DNA from: Aplysia californica
Lineage: Eukaryota; Mollusca; Gastropoda; Aplysiida; Aplysiidae
Assembly (NCBI RefSeq): GCF_000002075.1
Contig: NW_004797354.1
Location: 680,170-744,169 of the forward strand
DNA: 64,000 bases
Direction: 5' to 3'
Shown here: piece by piece, positions 1 to 11,333 of the stretch
How positions within the stretch are numbered: position 1 is the first letter of the stretch
How the letters are laid out: every line of letters begins with the position of its first letter
Made by a program: the position numbers and the translations under genes
The notes under the pieces: generated by a model
The model's input: only the letters and a program-made list of their open reading frames with translations
The model's database searches: none
What the model was told of the DNA's origin: nothing

Positions 1-135
1 GAAGGTCCCGGCTGGATTGGGTTTAAAAGGTCCGGGAGGAATAAAATAATAATAAATAATGAAAATAATTTCTATAGCACCAACTCCCGTGTGAACATGG
101 CTCTCGGCGCTTTACATAAATGCATGTTCGAACAA

Positions 136-155
136 TATTCACGTACGCACGCACG

Positions 156-196
<41 letters not shown>

Positions 197-218
197 GCAC
201 ACATTACACACACACATG

Positions 219-264
<46 letters not shown>

Positions 265-302
265 TACACACACACAACACACACACACACACACACACAC
301 AC
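136..302 (+). repeat. (CA)n microsatellite
   Basis: Imperfect CA repeat with GCAC and ACAT interruptions. The long Thr-His and Cys-Val frames on the two strands are repeat translations. Confidence 0.97.
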
Positions 303-596
303 ATGCATATCTATTTGCTTATCACACGTGCATGCTTACACATCGTTACGAAATGAGCTTATACAAACACATAATAAAATAATATACAAAATGCAATTCG
401 CAAAATACATAAATGGATACATAGTCATTTACATAACATTGTACTGAACATTAATCTACCTATAGAAAAATAATGCCATTAAATATTTTAATTTAGACTC
501 CGATGGTGTATGTCTCAAGGGTTGGGGAAGACTGAAGAGAGTTCCAAACTGATGGGGAAAGGTGGGCAAACGATCTTTCACCTAATTTTTTACCTC

Positions 597-1780
597 CACT
601 TGTGGTCTAGAGGCTAATTAGGTGTTCGCCTCTCGTTCAATAGGTCCCGGGTTCGAATCCGGATTGTGAGGGAAAATTTTTCTCCCCTAAATAAATGTTC
701 TCCTTTCACACCCTTTCCCGCTCTCTAACAATATTCTGCTTTCGTCTCCACAAACTGCCCCCATCCCCTCACCTCCATTGTTCTGTCCCCGTAGAATTAT
801 GCAAATTTAGAAGGCCAAATTATTTTTTAAAAAGCAAAATTATGCAAAAATTATGCAAGTTACCGTAACACCATTCGCGACATGTTTTGAGCCTTTTCAA
901 ATCAAAGTTTCATGATTTTCATGTCTTATGTACAGAAAAATTGAAAACGGAACATATCAGTATCAGTAATTTGTTGTGTATTTGGAAAAGAAAACAATAC
1001 ACATCAGTTAAAAAAACAACAACAAAAAACAACCAAAACATATAATCTCTGTAACTTTCAGATGTGTATCTAGATCTATAAAGGAAAGAAAAATGCTTTT
1101 TTAAAAAAAGGATATCTGGACCTCTGATGCAGGCACATTACTAAAACCAGGGACACCTGTCAAACATGAAACATCAGCAGACACGAGAACAACAACTTTT
1201 GATGGAAAACCCCAACCCATAACCAAGATCTTATAACAAGGGAAATAACCAACTTTTCGCTTAAATGAGACTTATTACGGTGATTACTTCCTTTTAGTCA
1301 CATGGCGAGGCGTTAATTAATTGTTTTGTGAAAAAAAAAGGGGAAAAAAAAACGTGAAAAAACGCGGAGAATCTAAAATTATGCAAATATGCAGAATTAC
1401 GCGAAAAAAACGTGGCCGCACAATCGCATAATCCGACGGGGACAGATTGCTCCCTCCTCTGGGCTCCTAACTCTTTCTGCTACTCCATGGCTCCTTCTTA
1501 TTGCTGTCTTTCAGTCACATCCCTGATTTTATGGTAGGTAAGATCTACCCCTCGCCTTCTCGGACAAGGGTGGAAAATCTCGGAAGTCCCGTGTTTAAGC
1601 TGTGCTCGTTAAATATCCCTTTGTGGTCCAAAAATCGATAAGAGTAGGCTTCGGCCGCCACCCGTGCAAAATTCAGTGTTCTACCCACTGAAAATGTACG
1701 CTTTAATGTGTCCCGTGCGCCCATTTGACCTTATCATAACATGCAGTGCGAGCGCGGTAAAACACTTACAATTTTTAAAA
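597..1780 (+). mobile_element. tRNA-headed SINE (family S1), split by an insertion
   Basis: A tRNA-like head with A box (GTGGTCTAGAGGCTAATTAG) and B box (GGTTCGAATCC) is followed by a pyrimidine-rich body. The 3' part after the insertion has TCTTTCTGCTACTCC, GGACAAGGGTGGAAAATCT, GGCTTCGGCCGCCACCC and tail AGTGCGAGCGCGGTAAAACA. Matching copies lie at 3.5 and 33.9 kb. Confidence 0.85.
781..1445. mobile_element. 665-bp TIR element inside the SINE
   Basis: The ends read TTCTGTCCCCGTAGAATTAT and, reversed, CTGTCCCCGTCGGATTATGC. ATTG flanks both sides (777-780, 1446-1449). The uninterrupted SINE at 3.5 kb shows what was there before. No coding; a MITE of unknown superfamily. ATTATGCAAAT recurs near both ends. 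Confidence 0.75.
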
Positions 1781-3350
1781 AAAGATTATATAGTTAAAAA
1801 CTATTTTAAAAATATAAAACAAAACAAAAAATCCTCTACAGGACTGAGCGAACGTAGATCTAGGGTGGTATTCTTTTCTATCGGCAGAATATTTCTGTTT
1901 TATCTGTTTGTTCTAAAATGACAGGTTATTTTTTAGTAGAACCTTATTTTGACTTTAACCTTATCTAAAAAGAATTAAAAAGGCAAGCTCTTCTGCTGTC
2001 AGGTAGAATTCTTTGTCAATGTTTGACAGCGATCTTTGATCTTTGATCGCTGTTAATTGGGCGTGCTATTATTACATGAACATACATCGTTACACCGCTC
2101 CCGTTAAACCGCTGGCCCACTTCACCAGGTTTTGCCAATACACGAAAAAGAACGTATTTAAAAAGAGAGTATTAATTGCTTCTTTACATCACCATCCACC
2201 ATCCACCAAGCTTTCAAGTTGTACGGTCTTTATTAAACTAATGTTAATTTGTCCCTGTGTACCGCCAGTGAATTGGTCGCCGCGCCATGTAGAGGTACGC
2301 ACTGACTAGCCTAGGCTTACAGGTCGCACAGCACCCAATCATTTATCCCATTCACGTCTCGTCAAGTTCGGCCTATTTTTTAAATATTTTTTAAAAATTA
2401 TTGTTGAATAAGTGCTAATCTTCTGTTCCAGGTTCTTCCGATGTTTCTTTGTAAATGAAGATAAGGGGTCTCCTTCTGGATGGAAGTTATTTCTGTTCTT
2501 CTGCGATCTGGCGCGACTGCCCGCCTCAGTGGCCACTGCTCTCTGGCCCGATCGACTCGGTCCCTCTTTTCACTCACTCTTGACTCTTGAGTGCCCGGGT
2601 CTCTCCAGTCCCGTGAATCTCTCCAGGTCCGTGCGGGGTCAGATTTTTGCCAGTAGAGATTGGCCGGTGTCAATTATTTTTTTACACCACAATTCCCCCC
2701 CCCCCCCCCCCCCCCCGATTTGTCGCCGATACTCCTGATTTGCACTGAAAATGAGAATTAGGGCCTAGCCTACAAGCGTCTTCAGGCTTTGGTCAATCTG
2801 GAATGCAATCTTAAAGTCGCCGCCGGAGCAACTTCAAAGGAACTGTGTCATCTCGTTCTGTAGGCCTAGCAAGGACCTTACAACTTACAGCTGTATAACC
2901 TCATTGGGGCTTAGGCAAAAATCTGGTGTTGCCAGGTATAGGCCTAGATCGATAATGTAAATCAAATATAGATTTACAGAAAGGCCTTCCTTACAGAAAA
3001 CGTTGATGGGCGCCCTTGAGGCTTTTATTTGTGAGGAATCAGGCTCAAGTCTACCTTACAGGTCTGAGGCGACCCGTACGTCTACAGGACCTTTGATAGA
3101 ATCGATCGAGCTTCTGATCCGGCAGAAAATATAAGTTTGGATTGGGTGCTACGCGTTGTTCTCCTTCGCATGGCAGTCTCGCAAGATACATCCAGATGAA
3201 GCAAGACTGCCCGCAATGCAGTTTGTCCCTAGTCTCTGTCTACCACTATTGAAGATAGCCGTCAGTGCCATCCATCCCGTTAAACAATCAGCCCCGCTTT
3301 ACCGCCAAGCCTATGCTATCCCAAGGTAGGCGGTAAAACAGAGTTTGATT
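1781..3350. other. Spacer, no gene recognised
   Basis: Mixed-composition DNA with a poly-C tract at 2695-2716. GATTGGGTGCT at 3139 is the reverse complement of GCACCCAATC near 2330, hinting at an inverted pair about 0.8 kb apart. I could not delimit an element. Confidence 0.4.
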
Positions 3351-3352
3351 GT

Positions 3353-3436
3353 ATTCTTCTTCTTCTTCTTCTTCTTCTTCTTCTTCTTCTTCTTCTTCTT
3401 CTTCTTCTTCTTCTTCTTCTTCTTCTTCTTCTTCTC
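3353..3436 (+). repeat. (TCT)n microsatellite
   Basis: About 28 near-perfect TTC/TCT triplets, followed by an ATT-rich tract with AGGCCT. Confidence 0.95.
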
Positions 3437-3505
3437 ATTATTAGGCCTATTATTATTAGGCCTATTATTATTATAATTATAATTATTGTTATTGCGGAAA
3501 ATGAC

Positions 3506-4000
3506 CGGGGGCTCTCGTGGCCTAGAGGTTAAGGTGTTGGTCTCTCATTCAAAGGTCCCGGGTTCGAATCCGGGTAGCAACCGAAAAATTTTCTTCTCTA
3601 AAATGGTCTCCTTTCACCACCTTTCCTGCTTTCTAGCAATATTCTGTCGTCTGCTTTCGTCACCTCTTTCTGACCCCCCCCCCCCCCCCTCCTTTGCCCC
3701 CCCCCCCCACCCCTCACCTCCTTTGCCCCCTCCTCTGGGCTCCTGACTCTTTCTGCAGCCTTTCTACTCCTGACTCCTTCTTACTCTTACAGCTGTCTTT
3801 CTGCCACACCCTTGATCTTCTGGTAGGAAAGATCTACACCTAGCCTTCTTGGACAAGGGCGAAAAATCTCGGAGGGCCCGTGTGCAAGTTGCGCACGTTA
3901 AAGATCCCTTGGTGGTCTAAAATCGGTAAGAGTAGGCTTCGGCCGCCACCCGGGCAAAATTCAAAATTTCCTACCAACTGAAAATATTAGGCGTGCAAAC
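3506..4000 (+). mobile_element. tRNA-headed SINE (family S1), nearly full length
   Basis: Head CTCGTGGCCTAGAGGTTAAG and GGTCCCGGGTTCGAATCCGG with intact A and B boxes; body as in the 0.6-kb copy, with poly-C expansion at 3676-3708. It ends CTACCAACTGAAAAT without the shared tail. Confidence 0.87.
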
Positions 4001-4877
4001 AGAAATGCAGACTAAAGACAGGCAGGTACAGTTGGTGTTATAGTGTCACATTCAACGAGGTTGCCGGGACTGGCTTGTTGTCCTCGTTGGAGACTCGGCT
4101 AAAGAAAAGAAAGGAGACACGTTATATTATTACACGATGTACCAATATCAGTATTTAAAAAAGTTAAGTTGTTCCCCCTGATGACGAAAATCAAACAGCA
4201 TCAGTGTGCGCGTGTTTGAGCTGTGTTCTGACCAAGCTCCTTGGTTCTGACCCTCATTTCTTAATTATTCCCCCCCCCCCCCCCCCCCCCTGGAACACTT
4301 CCCGTGTGGAAACACACCCTCTCACATCTAGACTTAGATCTACATAAAGTAAAGACAGGAACTTTGATTTTCTGATCAGGTGAAGAAAAAAATTGAAAAA
4401 AAATGAAGGTCTCGATCTAGACCTACCCATCAAGAGTTTATCCAGTTTCACAAAGCTCTCATCGCGTTCCCACCCATCCCCTCCCATCAATACAAGGCTA
4501 ACCCTCTCCCAACCTCTTGGCTTTGGGGCCCATTAGGAGGCACGTACTAAATCTAGCAATGCAATGTGTTAGGTTAAGAATCGAGGATGGGCCTTGTGCT
4601 TCGCGTGAGATGGAGAGAAAGGAGAAAAATTCTTCGCTTTTTGGGCCGCTAATTGCTTTTATTTGGTTATCGCAACTCGTTGAAAGCGACTTATCGGTCT
4701 GTTTGCAACCTCGTTGGAGCTGACGTAGTACATAGATTTACAAAGAGATATAGAGGAAAATCGGGGATTAACGATTGCCTCGTTGGAGCCGACATCTCGT
4801 TGAATGTGACCTCGTTAAATGCGACACCCACTGTACATAATCCCCCCCCCCCCACACACACAAACACACACACACAC

Positions 4878-4983
<106 letters not shown>

Positions 4984-5240
4984 GAGATCGAAATTAAATT
5001 CGTTCTTTGATTATAGGCTACAGACTATCACTTTCTTTCATTCTTTCATTCTTTCTAGGCATAGTCCATCCATACAGCAGAAATAGACTTTCAACAACAT
5101 CTCCTCTCTGTTTTTATCAGCTGGTTTCTCACGTGTTCAGGTTTTAGGCTACCTGTCCGCTGTCCGCTTTTTTATATCACCCTGCAACATTTTTTTCGGT
5201 CTTCCTCTTATAATCTTTCCCCCGCTTCGTCTCCTTTAAG

Positions 5241-5272
5241 TGCGTTTGTTTGTTTGTTTGTTTTTTTTGGGT

Positions 5273-5303
<31 letters not shown>

Positions 5304-5309
5304 GGGGGG
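5241..5309 (+). repeat. GTTT/poly-T/poly-G tract
   Basis: GTTTGTTTGTTTG, then T8, G3, T10 and an uninterrupted G run of about 27. Possible G-quadruplex former; length is likely unreliable in the assembly. Confidence 0.9.
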
Positions 5310-5740
5310 TGTTGTCTTTTACTCTGCCGATTTGACCGCAGTCACTGCATTTGGACTACAAATTTCGGGATGTCGCGCTGCGTTTGTTGCTTCTCCTATT
5401 AAAAATGTGTCTATATCAATTGTTTTTGTTTGATTTATACCCAGTATAACATTCCTTTCCATTTTTCTCTCCATGTTGTTCTAAATTTCTTTGTTACATG
5501 TATATAAATTGCGGGTGCTCACTTATTGCAAACGAAAATACACAGATTATCGTTGGCCAACACAAGGTGCAAGAGTTTAAAATAACATTAAAGCACACAG
5601 ATAGAATTGCTTTTTCCTGTTTAACACCAACATCCAACTAGATTAAATACATAGATCTATTGCGAAACAGATAAAAAAGCAACGTACTTTGAAAGAGAGA
5701 ATCTAAGGAAACCAAAAACCAAAAAAAAAATCATCAACAT

Positions 5741-5812
5741 TGCCTCCGCAGGGGATCGAACCCTGGATCTTCGGTTTACGAGACCGACGCCTTACCACTT
5801 GGCCACAGAGGC
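5741..5812 (-). tRNA. tRNA-Thr (anticodon CGU)
   Basis: The minus strand folds into a full cloverleaf of 72 nt. The acceptor stem is GCCTCTG/CGGAGGC with discriminator A. The D arm is GCC..GGC around AAGTGGTAA. The anticodon stem TCGGT/ACCGA carries loop CTCGTAA, so the anticodon is CGT. The T arm is CAGGG/CCCTG with loop TTCGATC. A run of T on the minus strand just downstream (about 5721-5730) is a Pol III terminator. No SINE body follows it, unlike the tRNA-like heads elsewhere in the window, so it reads as a real gene. Confidence 0.87.
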
Positions 5813-7049
5813 GGCTGTTCGACTTGGCAACAACAAACATCATATTGCTAGGCAAGGGAAGCTATCTAATTTCGGTCGAGTTGTTTCTTTTGTCGTTGAT
5901 AAAAAAGTGATTTAAAGCTTTCTTTATGTGTGTCCTAAAACTTGACATGTATCAGTCTTGGTATCGGCCTGCAGAGAATTAAGAAACAGCATAGGCCTAG
6001 CGCAGCTGTGTTTGTAGATGTCCTGCCATATTTGGTCAGAGGGGAGGGGCGTTCTGTGATTCAGGTCAACACCAGAAAGCCCTAGAACTGAGTTGCCAGA
6101 TCATTTAGCATCTTCAGAAATATATATTATGATTAATTGAATAGGAATCCATATCTTTTTACCACTCTTCAATTTGCAGATAGATTACATAAATTTTCAC
6201 TTCTAAAATGGTTTGTTTTATGGTAAACAATTTATACATATTGTAACATTGAAAGTGCTCTATTCTGTAATAGTTTTAATGACAAAGGGCCTATTTGGTA
6301 TACATGAAATGAAAATACGATCAAGATAAATAACGAGCTTTCTTCTTCGTTCTTATCCCCTATCGTCATCGTACTAACAGTACACCTGTGGTGTGCGTGT
6401 GTTGAGTTTGTGAGGATCCTGAAAAACCTGGTGTGTCCTGTTGTTGATGCTGAATCGAAATGTGCTGAAAGTACTTTTAGATTGATAGAGTAGTCACGGA
6501 AAGAGAAACCAAAAATTAGATCTAGTTCATGTCACTTTAGTTTTAGATTTGTGTGTATTCTTGGTTCTCAGTACTGACGAGAAAGCACGGCACGGCTAGA
6601 ATTGTAGGCCTACCCCTACCCGGTGGGACACTGTGTTGGGTGATCTTGTACTTGTAGTTCCGTTCGTTAAAGTCCAAGATCCATGTGTGTTGTTTACATC
6701 CAGAGAAGAAATCCAGAAGTCTCGAAGACCAAATACTATTTGGGTAAGCCTACTATTTGAATTAGGCTACACAAAGAGCAGGGATGCAACCTAACTAACT
6801 GCAAAACATCAAATTAGGATAAAATTCATGCCCCCCTGTACCCCCCCCCCAGGCGGGGCAAGCCCCCCTGAAGCCTCCCTACTCCTGACTTTAACAAACG
6901 GAACTACAAAATCGCCCACCTCTAAAGGCTCCATCACTCCAACAAAGTTGCACAAACTTGGACTCGGAGGGAAGTTGGTTCATCGAACTCACAACAGACA
7001 ACAGTGTACACAACAATGCGTCTATTGATCTACTAAAGGCACTAAGGCT
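5813..7049. other. Spacer, no gene recognised
   Basis: Only short frames. Poly-C at 6840-6850. Nothing recognised on either strand. Confidence 0.45.
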
Positions 7050-7882
7050 GTCGTTATTCGGACTCGGGTCCGGAAAAAAGGAAGTGTTTTCGTTTTCTAT
7101 AGAGTTCTAACATTCAGTGCTTCCAATTTTCCGCCATTTTTTAGTCTCCCCCCCCCCCCACACACACACACTTTTTCTGCCGATCCGATGCCCGCAGCCT
7201 CATTGATACGCCCCCCCAACCCCCCCCCCATGTTTCCCACTTTCTTTGTTGTAGGAAAAGGTGAAATTGAAGATTAGCAGACCACCTGGCACCTGCATTA
7301 TATTATGAGCTGTTTATCCAGAAAAAGTTGTGTTGCTGTGTTGAGCTGAGCATACAGCAACTTTTGATTCCATAGACCAGCGCACAATTCATTACGTAGA
7401 TCTACGTCAAGACTAGCTTATTATTGTAATAATGATCAGTTGCCGGGGGGGGGGGGGGGAGACTGACGCGTATGCGACGTTCAACGCCCGGACCGATAGA
7501 AGTGCCCCCACCCCCCTCCCTGACACGCACACAGCCACACGTGTGCAGGCCGCCCATCCGACCCCGACACACGCTGACGAGCCATCTTTAATTGCTTCTG
7601 ATGACCTCTTGACAAATAAACATTTATTAGAAGCGCTATAACTTTTCAGGCCGGCCTCAAATTCATCGTAAGATTAAAACTCGGCTCCTGCACAAAACGC
7701 CTTTTTGCTCGAAGTGATCCCGGTCTCTACCCAGCCTGAGGCGAGTCACGAGTGAGGCAGGACAGGAAGCCGGAGTCACGAGTCACAGGAAGTTGGAAGT
7801 GATGTCATGCTGGACAAGAATCAGAGTCCGAATAACATTTTTTCATATTCGGACTCGAGTCCGAATAATCACTTCGATCTAC
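7050..7882. mobile_element. Inverted-repeat element with palindrome type 1 ends (short copy)
   Basis: Bounded by TTATTCGGACTCGGGTCCGG at 7056 and by TTCGGACTCGAGTCCGAA near 7854, preceded by a half copy (AGAGTCCGAATAAC). A 12-base direct repeat, gatctactaaag, lies just outside both ends (about 7028 and 7878) and may be the target duplication. The interior (0.8 kb) has a poly-G tract and no coding I recognise. Confidence 0.5.
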
Positions 7883-8494
7883 TAAAGCTAGAGATTTAAA
7901 ACAAGCGACACAAGAGAGAGTAAAAGAAGCGAGTGTTGTAGTCTCGCGTTCTGGACTCTAGATTCTAGATCTAGCTAGATCTTCTAATACTTAACTACTA
8001 TCTCTAAACTAGATCTAGTCTAGTCTAGAGGCAGAGGTCTACAACAGTAACCCAGATGTAAACTTTAACTTTAGATGGAAGTGGCTATCCTCACCTGGGG
8101 TGAGAATATAAAGTACGATCGACTTTTCACCCCGGGTGAGACTTGCCAGCGTTGGCTATTCTCACCCGGTGTGAAACCTGTTTTTCCTCCTAAGGCCACT
8201 AATTTCGGACTAAATTCTACTGTCTAGATCTATCGGTGTGGATGATCAAATTGACAAAGGCCACCTCTATTCTCACCCGGGGTGAGAATAGTGCAAACGC
8301 GTTCACCGTTATAGCCTAGATCTAGGCCAACAAATTTTGCGTTCACCCTAAACCACAGAATTCTACACTGTGATAACAGAAAAATTGTAGAATTCTGTGC
8401 CGTGAACAAACGTTCCATTACAACTGTAGCCTACTAAAAGCGTACAATTTTGTCTGTGGGCAGTGGAGAGAGAGAGAGAGGAGTAGCGCGACTT

Positions 8495-8525
8495 CCGGTC
8501 AAAACAAAATGGCGACCCGCGTAGT
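8495..8525 (+). promoter_or_regulatory. ETS-like plus YY1-like motif pair, copy 1
   Basis: ACTTCCGG followed ten bases later by CAAAATGGCGACC, preceded by a GA-rich run. ETS and YY1 sites in this order are known parts of animal core promoters; activity here is inferred only. The ATG opens a 12-codon frame (MATRVVRLDSKS). Confidence 0.35.
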
Positions 8526-8697
8526 TCGGCTCGATTCGAAAAGTTAAATAGCCGTAGCATCTTTGTAGACAACCAAATTAATTTACTTTTGTGTTTTAAC
8601 ATCATTTTTTAACTTTGTTTTGGTCAATTTGATTGTCCACACTGATAGACAGTATTCAGAAAGAGACAGAGAGAGAGGGGAGGAGTAGATCTTGCGA

Positions 8698-8728
8698 GAA
8701 CTTCCGGGCAAAACAAAATGGCGACCCG
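8698..8728 (+). promoter_or_regulatory. ETS-like plus YY1-like motif pair, copy 2
   Basis: The same ACTTCCGG...CAAAATGGCGACC module, about 0.2 kb after copy 1, again next to a GA-rich run. The ATG opens MATRVVGLDSNSEIAIASL and stops soon after. Confidence 0.35.
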
Positions 8729-9140
8729 CGTAGTTGGGCTTGATTCGAACAGTGAAATAGCCATAGCATCTTTGAAGACGATCAAATTATCTTACTTTTG
8801 TGCTATAACGTAATTTTTTCTTGGCTTTTATCTATTTGATCATCCACACCGATAGACAGTATTCCAAAATGAGGAAAAGCAGGTCTTGTTTCGCAGCGGG
8901 TGAGAATAGCCTACGCTGGCAAGTCTCACCCGGGGTGAGAGGTAGATCGTTTTTCTATTCTCACCCCGGATGAGAATAGCCACTTCCATTGACAAAAGCT
9001 TCTAAGAAAAAATGACGTAATAAATATATTTATATATATAGAATCTAGATTATAGCTCAAAAGTAAGCTAATTTGATTGTCTACAAAGATGCTATAAATA
9101 ATGGCTATTTCACTTTTCGAATCGAGCGGAACTACGTGGG

Positions 9141-9169
9141 TCGCCATTTTGTTTTGCCCGGAAGTTCTC
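9141..9169 (-). promoter_or_regulatory. ETS-like plus YY1-like motif pair, copy 3 (inverted)
   Basis: The reverse complement carries CGGGCAAAACAAAATGGCGACC-like sequence after ACTTCCGG, downstream of a CT/GA run. Its ATG opens MATHVVPLDSKSEIAIIYSI. Conservation of the first residues in all three copies leaves open a short coding start. Confidence 0.35.
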
Positions 9170-10319
9170 GCGCTACTCCTCTCTCTCTCTCTCTTTCTCT
9201 TTTTTTCTCTCCACTGCCCACAGTCCACAAATTGCATGCTTTTAGGCTAACAGTAACAGTAGTAACACAAGAGCACCGGAACGTTGGTTCACGGCTCAGA
9301 ATTCTACAATAATTCTGTTATTTATCACAGTGTAGAATTCTGTGGTTCAGGGTGAACGCTACACTGGTTGGCCAAGGCTAAAACTATAACGGTGAACGCA
9401 CAACGGGCGAGAATAGCCAATGTGCGCCTGCGCTATTCTCACCCGGGGTGGCCAAGTTAGATAGCTGGAATCTAGATATCGTCTTGATATTAGATGTAGA
9501 TTAGATCTAGATTCTAGATCTAGATAATAATATTAGATTTAGATTAGGTTGAGCACCGTCACATGCTTTTAAAAACGATAATACTCTCACTGTGTACTGC
9601 AACCAGATTTGACACCATTCCCATCCAGGACCAGGCTTGTTTCTTCGGACTTGTAGGCCTATTTGACAAAAAAACGTACTTTTTATCGGAGATCAAAAAC
9701 CTTCATGTGAGGTGCCAGAAAGCTTTACATGCACTAAAAATTATATATCCTGTCGGGAGTGGGGTGTGGACTCAAAAGGCTGAAGCCATTCGGACTCGAG
9801 TCCGAACAGCCGCAGGAGGCTATTCGGACTCGAGTCTAAATTCGAGTCCAAATAACCTTTCGTGGCTATTCGGACTCAAAACTCCAATGTGAGTGCGCAA
9901 TCACTTGGTGTACCGGGTGTGAAGCAGACAAGCAATTCAACCTTGGCCTTCCTCGGTTTCTACGACCTGGCCCAGGAACTTACAACAAATGGACGCCGAC
10001 CGTGGTGACCCAGTGCAAACTGTGGTCTTTTCTTAAGTAAGGATAATATAAGTAGGGCCGGGCAGTGGGCAACGGTATGGGAGGGAATATATATATATAT
10101 ATATAATATAGATCTCGATCTATATATATGAGCAATTGCCAAAACGTGAGACTCTCTTGAGACTCAGTGGTGCAAAACAATTTTTCTTACCAATTTGACT
10201 CCCTTTTCTGTCAGTCACAGATTGACATTTAGAGCTCATATATTCCTAGAGTATCAGAGCAAGGAGATGTAGGGTTTTGGAGATATTATATATGGGTCTA
10301 TTGGTTTGGCAACCACTGT

Positions 10320-10790
10320 ATGTAACAGTGATGACAAAAACAGTTATAAGCAGCAAGGCAAATTGGACTTAAAATTCCATTTGTTTAGTAGTAAACAAAG
10401 ACTTTGTACACTATGAACTCCATTCATAATGGTAATATTATATAAATGACAAGCTTTTTAACAGTGCTCAGAACATGATGTCATCATTGTTATATACAAG
10501 AAAGGACACTCATTGGACATTATCATTGACAACACATCACAATAGTGAAAGGCTGTACAAATACAGTTATCAAAGCCTCAGTACCAGAAAAACACATGTG
10601 TAATACAATTTTTAAACTAATATGAGGCAAAAGCACAAAATCAATGGAGCTGACTTGTCATAACAGTGATGACAAACATGACTTGTAACAATGATGACAC
10701 AATGTACAGGAAAAGACAAGTCGTGCCTCCAGAGAGAAATGCGCTCTCTAACAATTTAAAAAAAACCCACGAGTGGAGTGTCAGGAGAGG
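10320..10790 (+). repeat. AACAGTGATGACA satellite units, left of nested element
   Basis: Units carry TAACARTGATGACA, then a GGAAAAGACAAG-like block and a CCTCCAGAGAGAAAT-like block. They appear at about 10326, 10658 and 10685; an inverted copy (TGTCATCATTGTTATATACA) lies near 10470. Spacing is irregular. Confidence 0.55.
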
Positions 10791-10865
10791 TTTCTTTTGC
10801 TTTGAAACAGATATCAGGTCATATCAAAGACAATGGAAGATCGCAGTTATGTTGCTAATTATGAC

Positions 10866-10975
10866 CGGGTGTGCGCATAAGAATTAATATTATTCGCACC
10901 GGGTGTGCACATATAAGAATTAATATCATTCGCACCGGGTGTGCGAATAAGAAATAATTATATTTGCATAGGGTC
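10866..10975 (+). repeat. 34-bp palindromic array, left end of type 3 element
   Basis: Three head-to-tail units starting CCGGGTGTGCG and ending ATTCGCA, with an AT-rich middle (AAGAATTAATATTA). Confidence 0.8.
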
Positions 10976-11208
10976 GACCCGACCTGCGCGCTGCGCGAGA
11001 TCGTTGCGCGCTGTGAACGCTGCGCGAGATTCCGCGAAACTGGGCGGTCTTAGCCTATATAATAAGCTTACCTGCGTGGCATTTTCATTTTTCAAAACAG
11101 AGCCCTGAGGGAACCTTGCCAGCAGCGTTCTGTTTGCCCCAAGGCTATTGCATCGCAAATCTGAAATTACTCAACACCTAGTTCTAGTTTTTCTAGATCT
11201 ATTCAGCA

Positions 11209-11333
11209 TGGAAGTAGGAGCCAAGTTCAAGAGCTTTTCAGAGTTCACAGAGGCTCTGAAAGAGTATGAAAGTACTATAACACAAAATTTGTGGTGACAC
11301 AATCCACCAAAATTGGCCGAACAGACCCCTTGT
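11209..11333 (+). pseudogene. N-terminal exon remnant resembling ZSWIM3/MULE-type transposase
   Basis: The frame from the ATG at 11209 reads MEVGAKFKSFSEFTEALKEY then ESTITQNLW and stops. One base out, the reading continues FVVTQSTKIGRTDPL before a GTGAGT donor-like site. The pattern VGxxFxSFxEFxxALKxYE is typical of the first exon of ZSWIM1/3-like, Mutator-derived genes. A single frame break suggests a recent loss of function. No catalytic part was found downstream in the element. Confidence 0.4.

Larger units (their letters stand above)
8074..8990. mobile_element. Inverted-repeat element, palindrome type 2, arms A/A'
   Basis: The left arm 8074-8255 and right arm 8833-8990 are inverted copies. 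Both carry GGAAGTGGCTATC at the outer edge, three TTCTCACCCGGGGTGAGAA-type palindromes, a shared GATCGACTTTT/AGATCGTTTTT block, and inner GGTGTGGATGATCAAAT. No reading frame of interest. It interleaves with arms B/B' (next entry), so the present layout is a rearranged or nested product. Confidence 0.6.
8258..9458. mobile_element. Long fold-back repeat, palindrome type 2, arms B/B'
   Basis: The left arm 8258-8560 is repeated in reverse at about 9095-9458. Shared blocks include CTATTCTCACCCGGGGTG, GGTGAACG, CAGAATTCTACACTGTGATA, GTGGGCAGTGGAGAGAGA and the ACTTCCGG...CAAAATGGCGACC module. A second direct copy of the inner part occupies about 8650-8832. The long arms could form a hairpin. Confidence 0.65.

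Noticed and set aside
597-670. tRNA-like boxes at 0.6, 3.5 and 33.9 kb as tRNA genes
   Set aside because: A and B boxes are present, but the cloverleaf stems do not close and each is followed by the same 400-bp SINE body.
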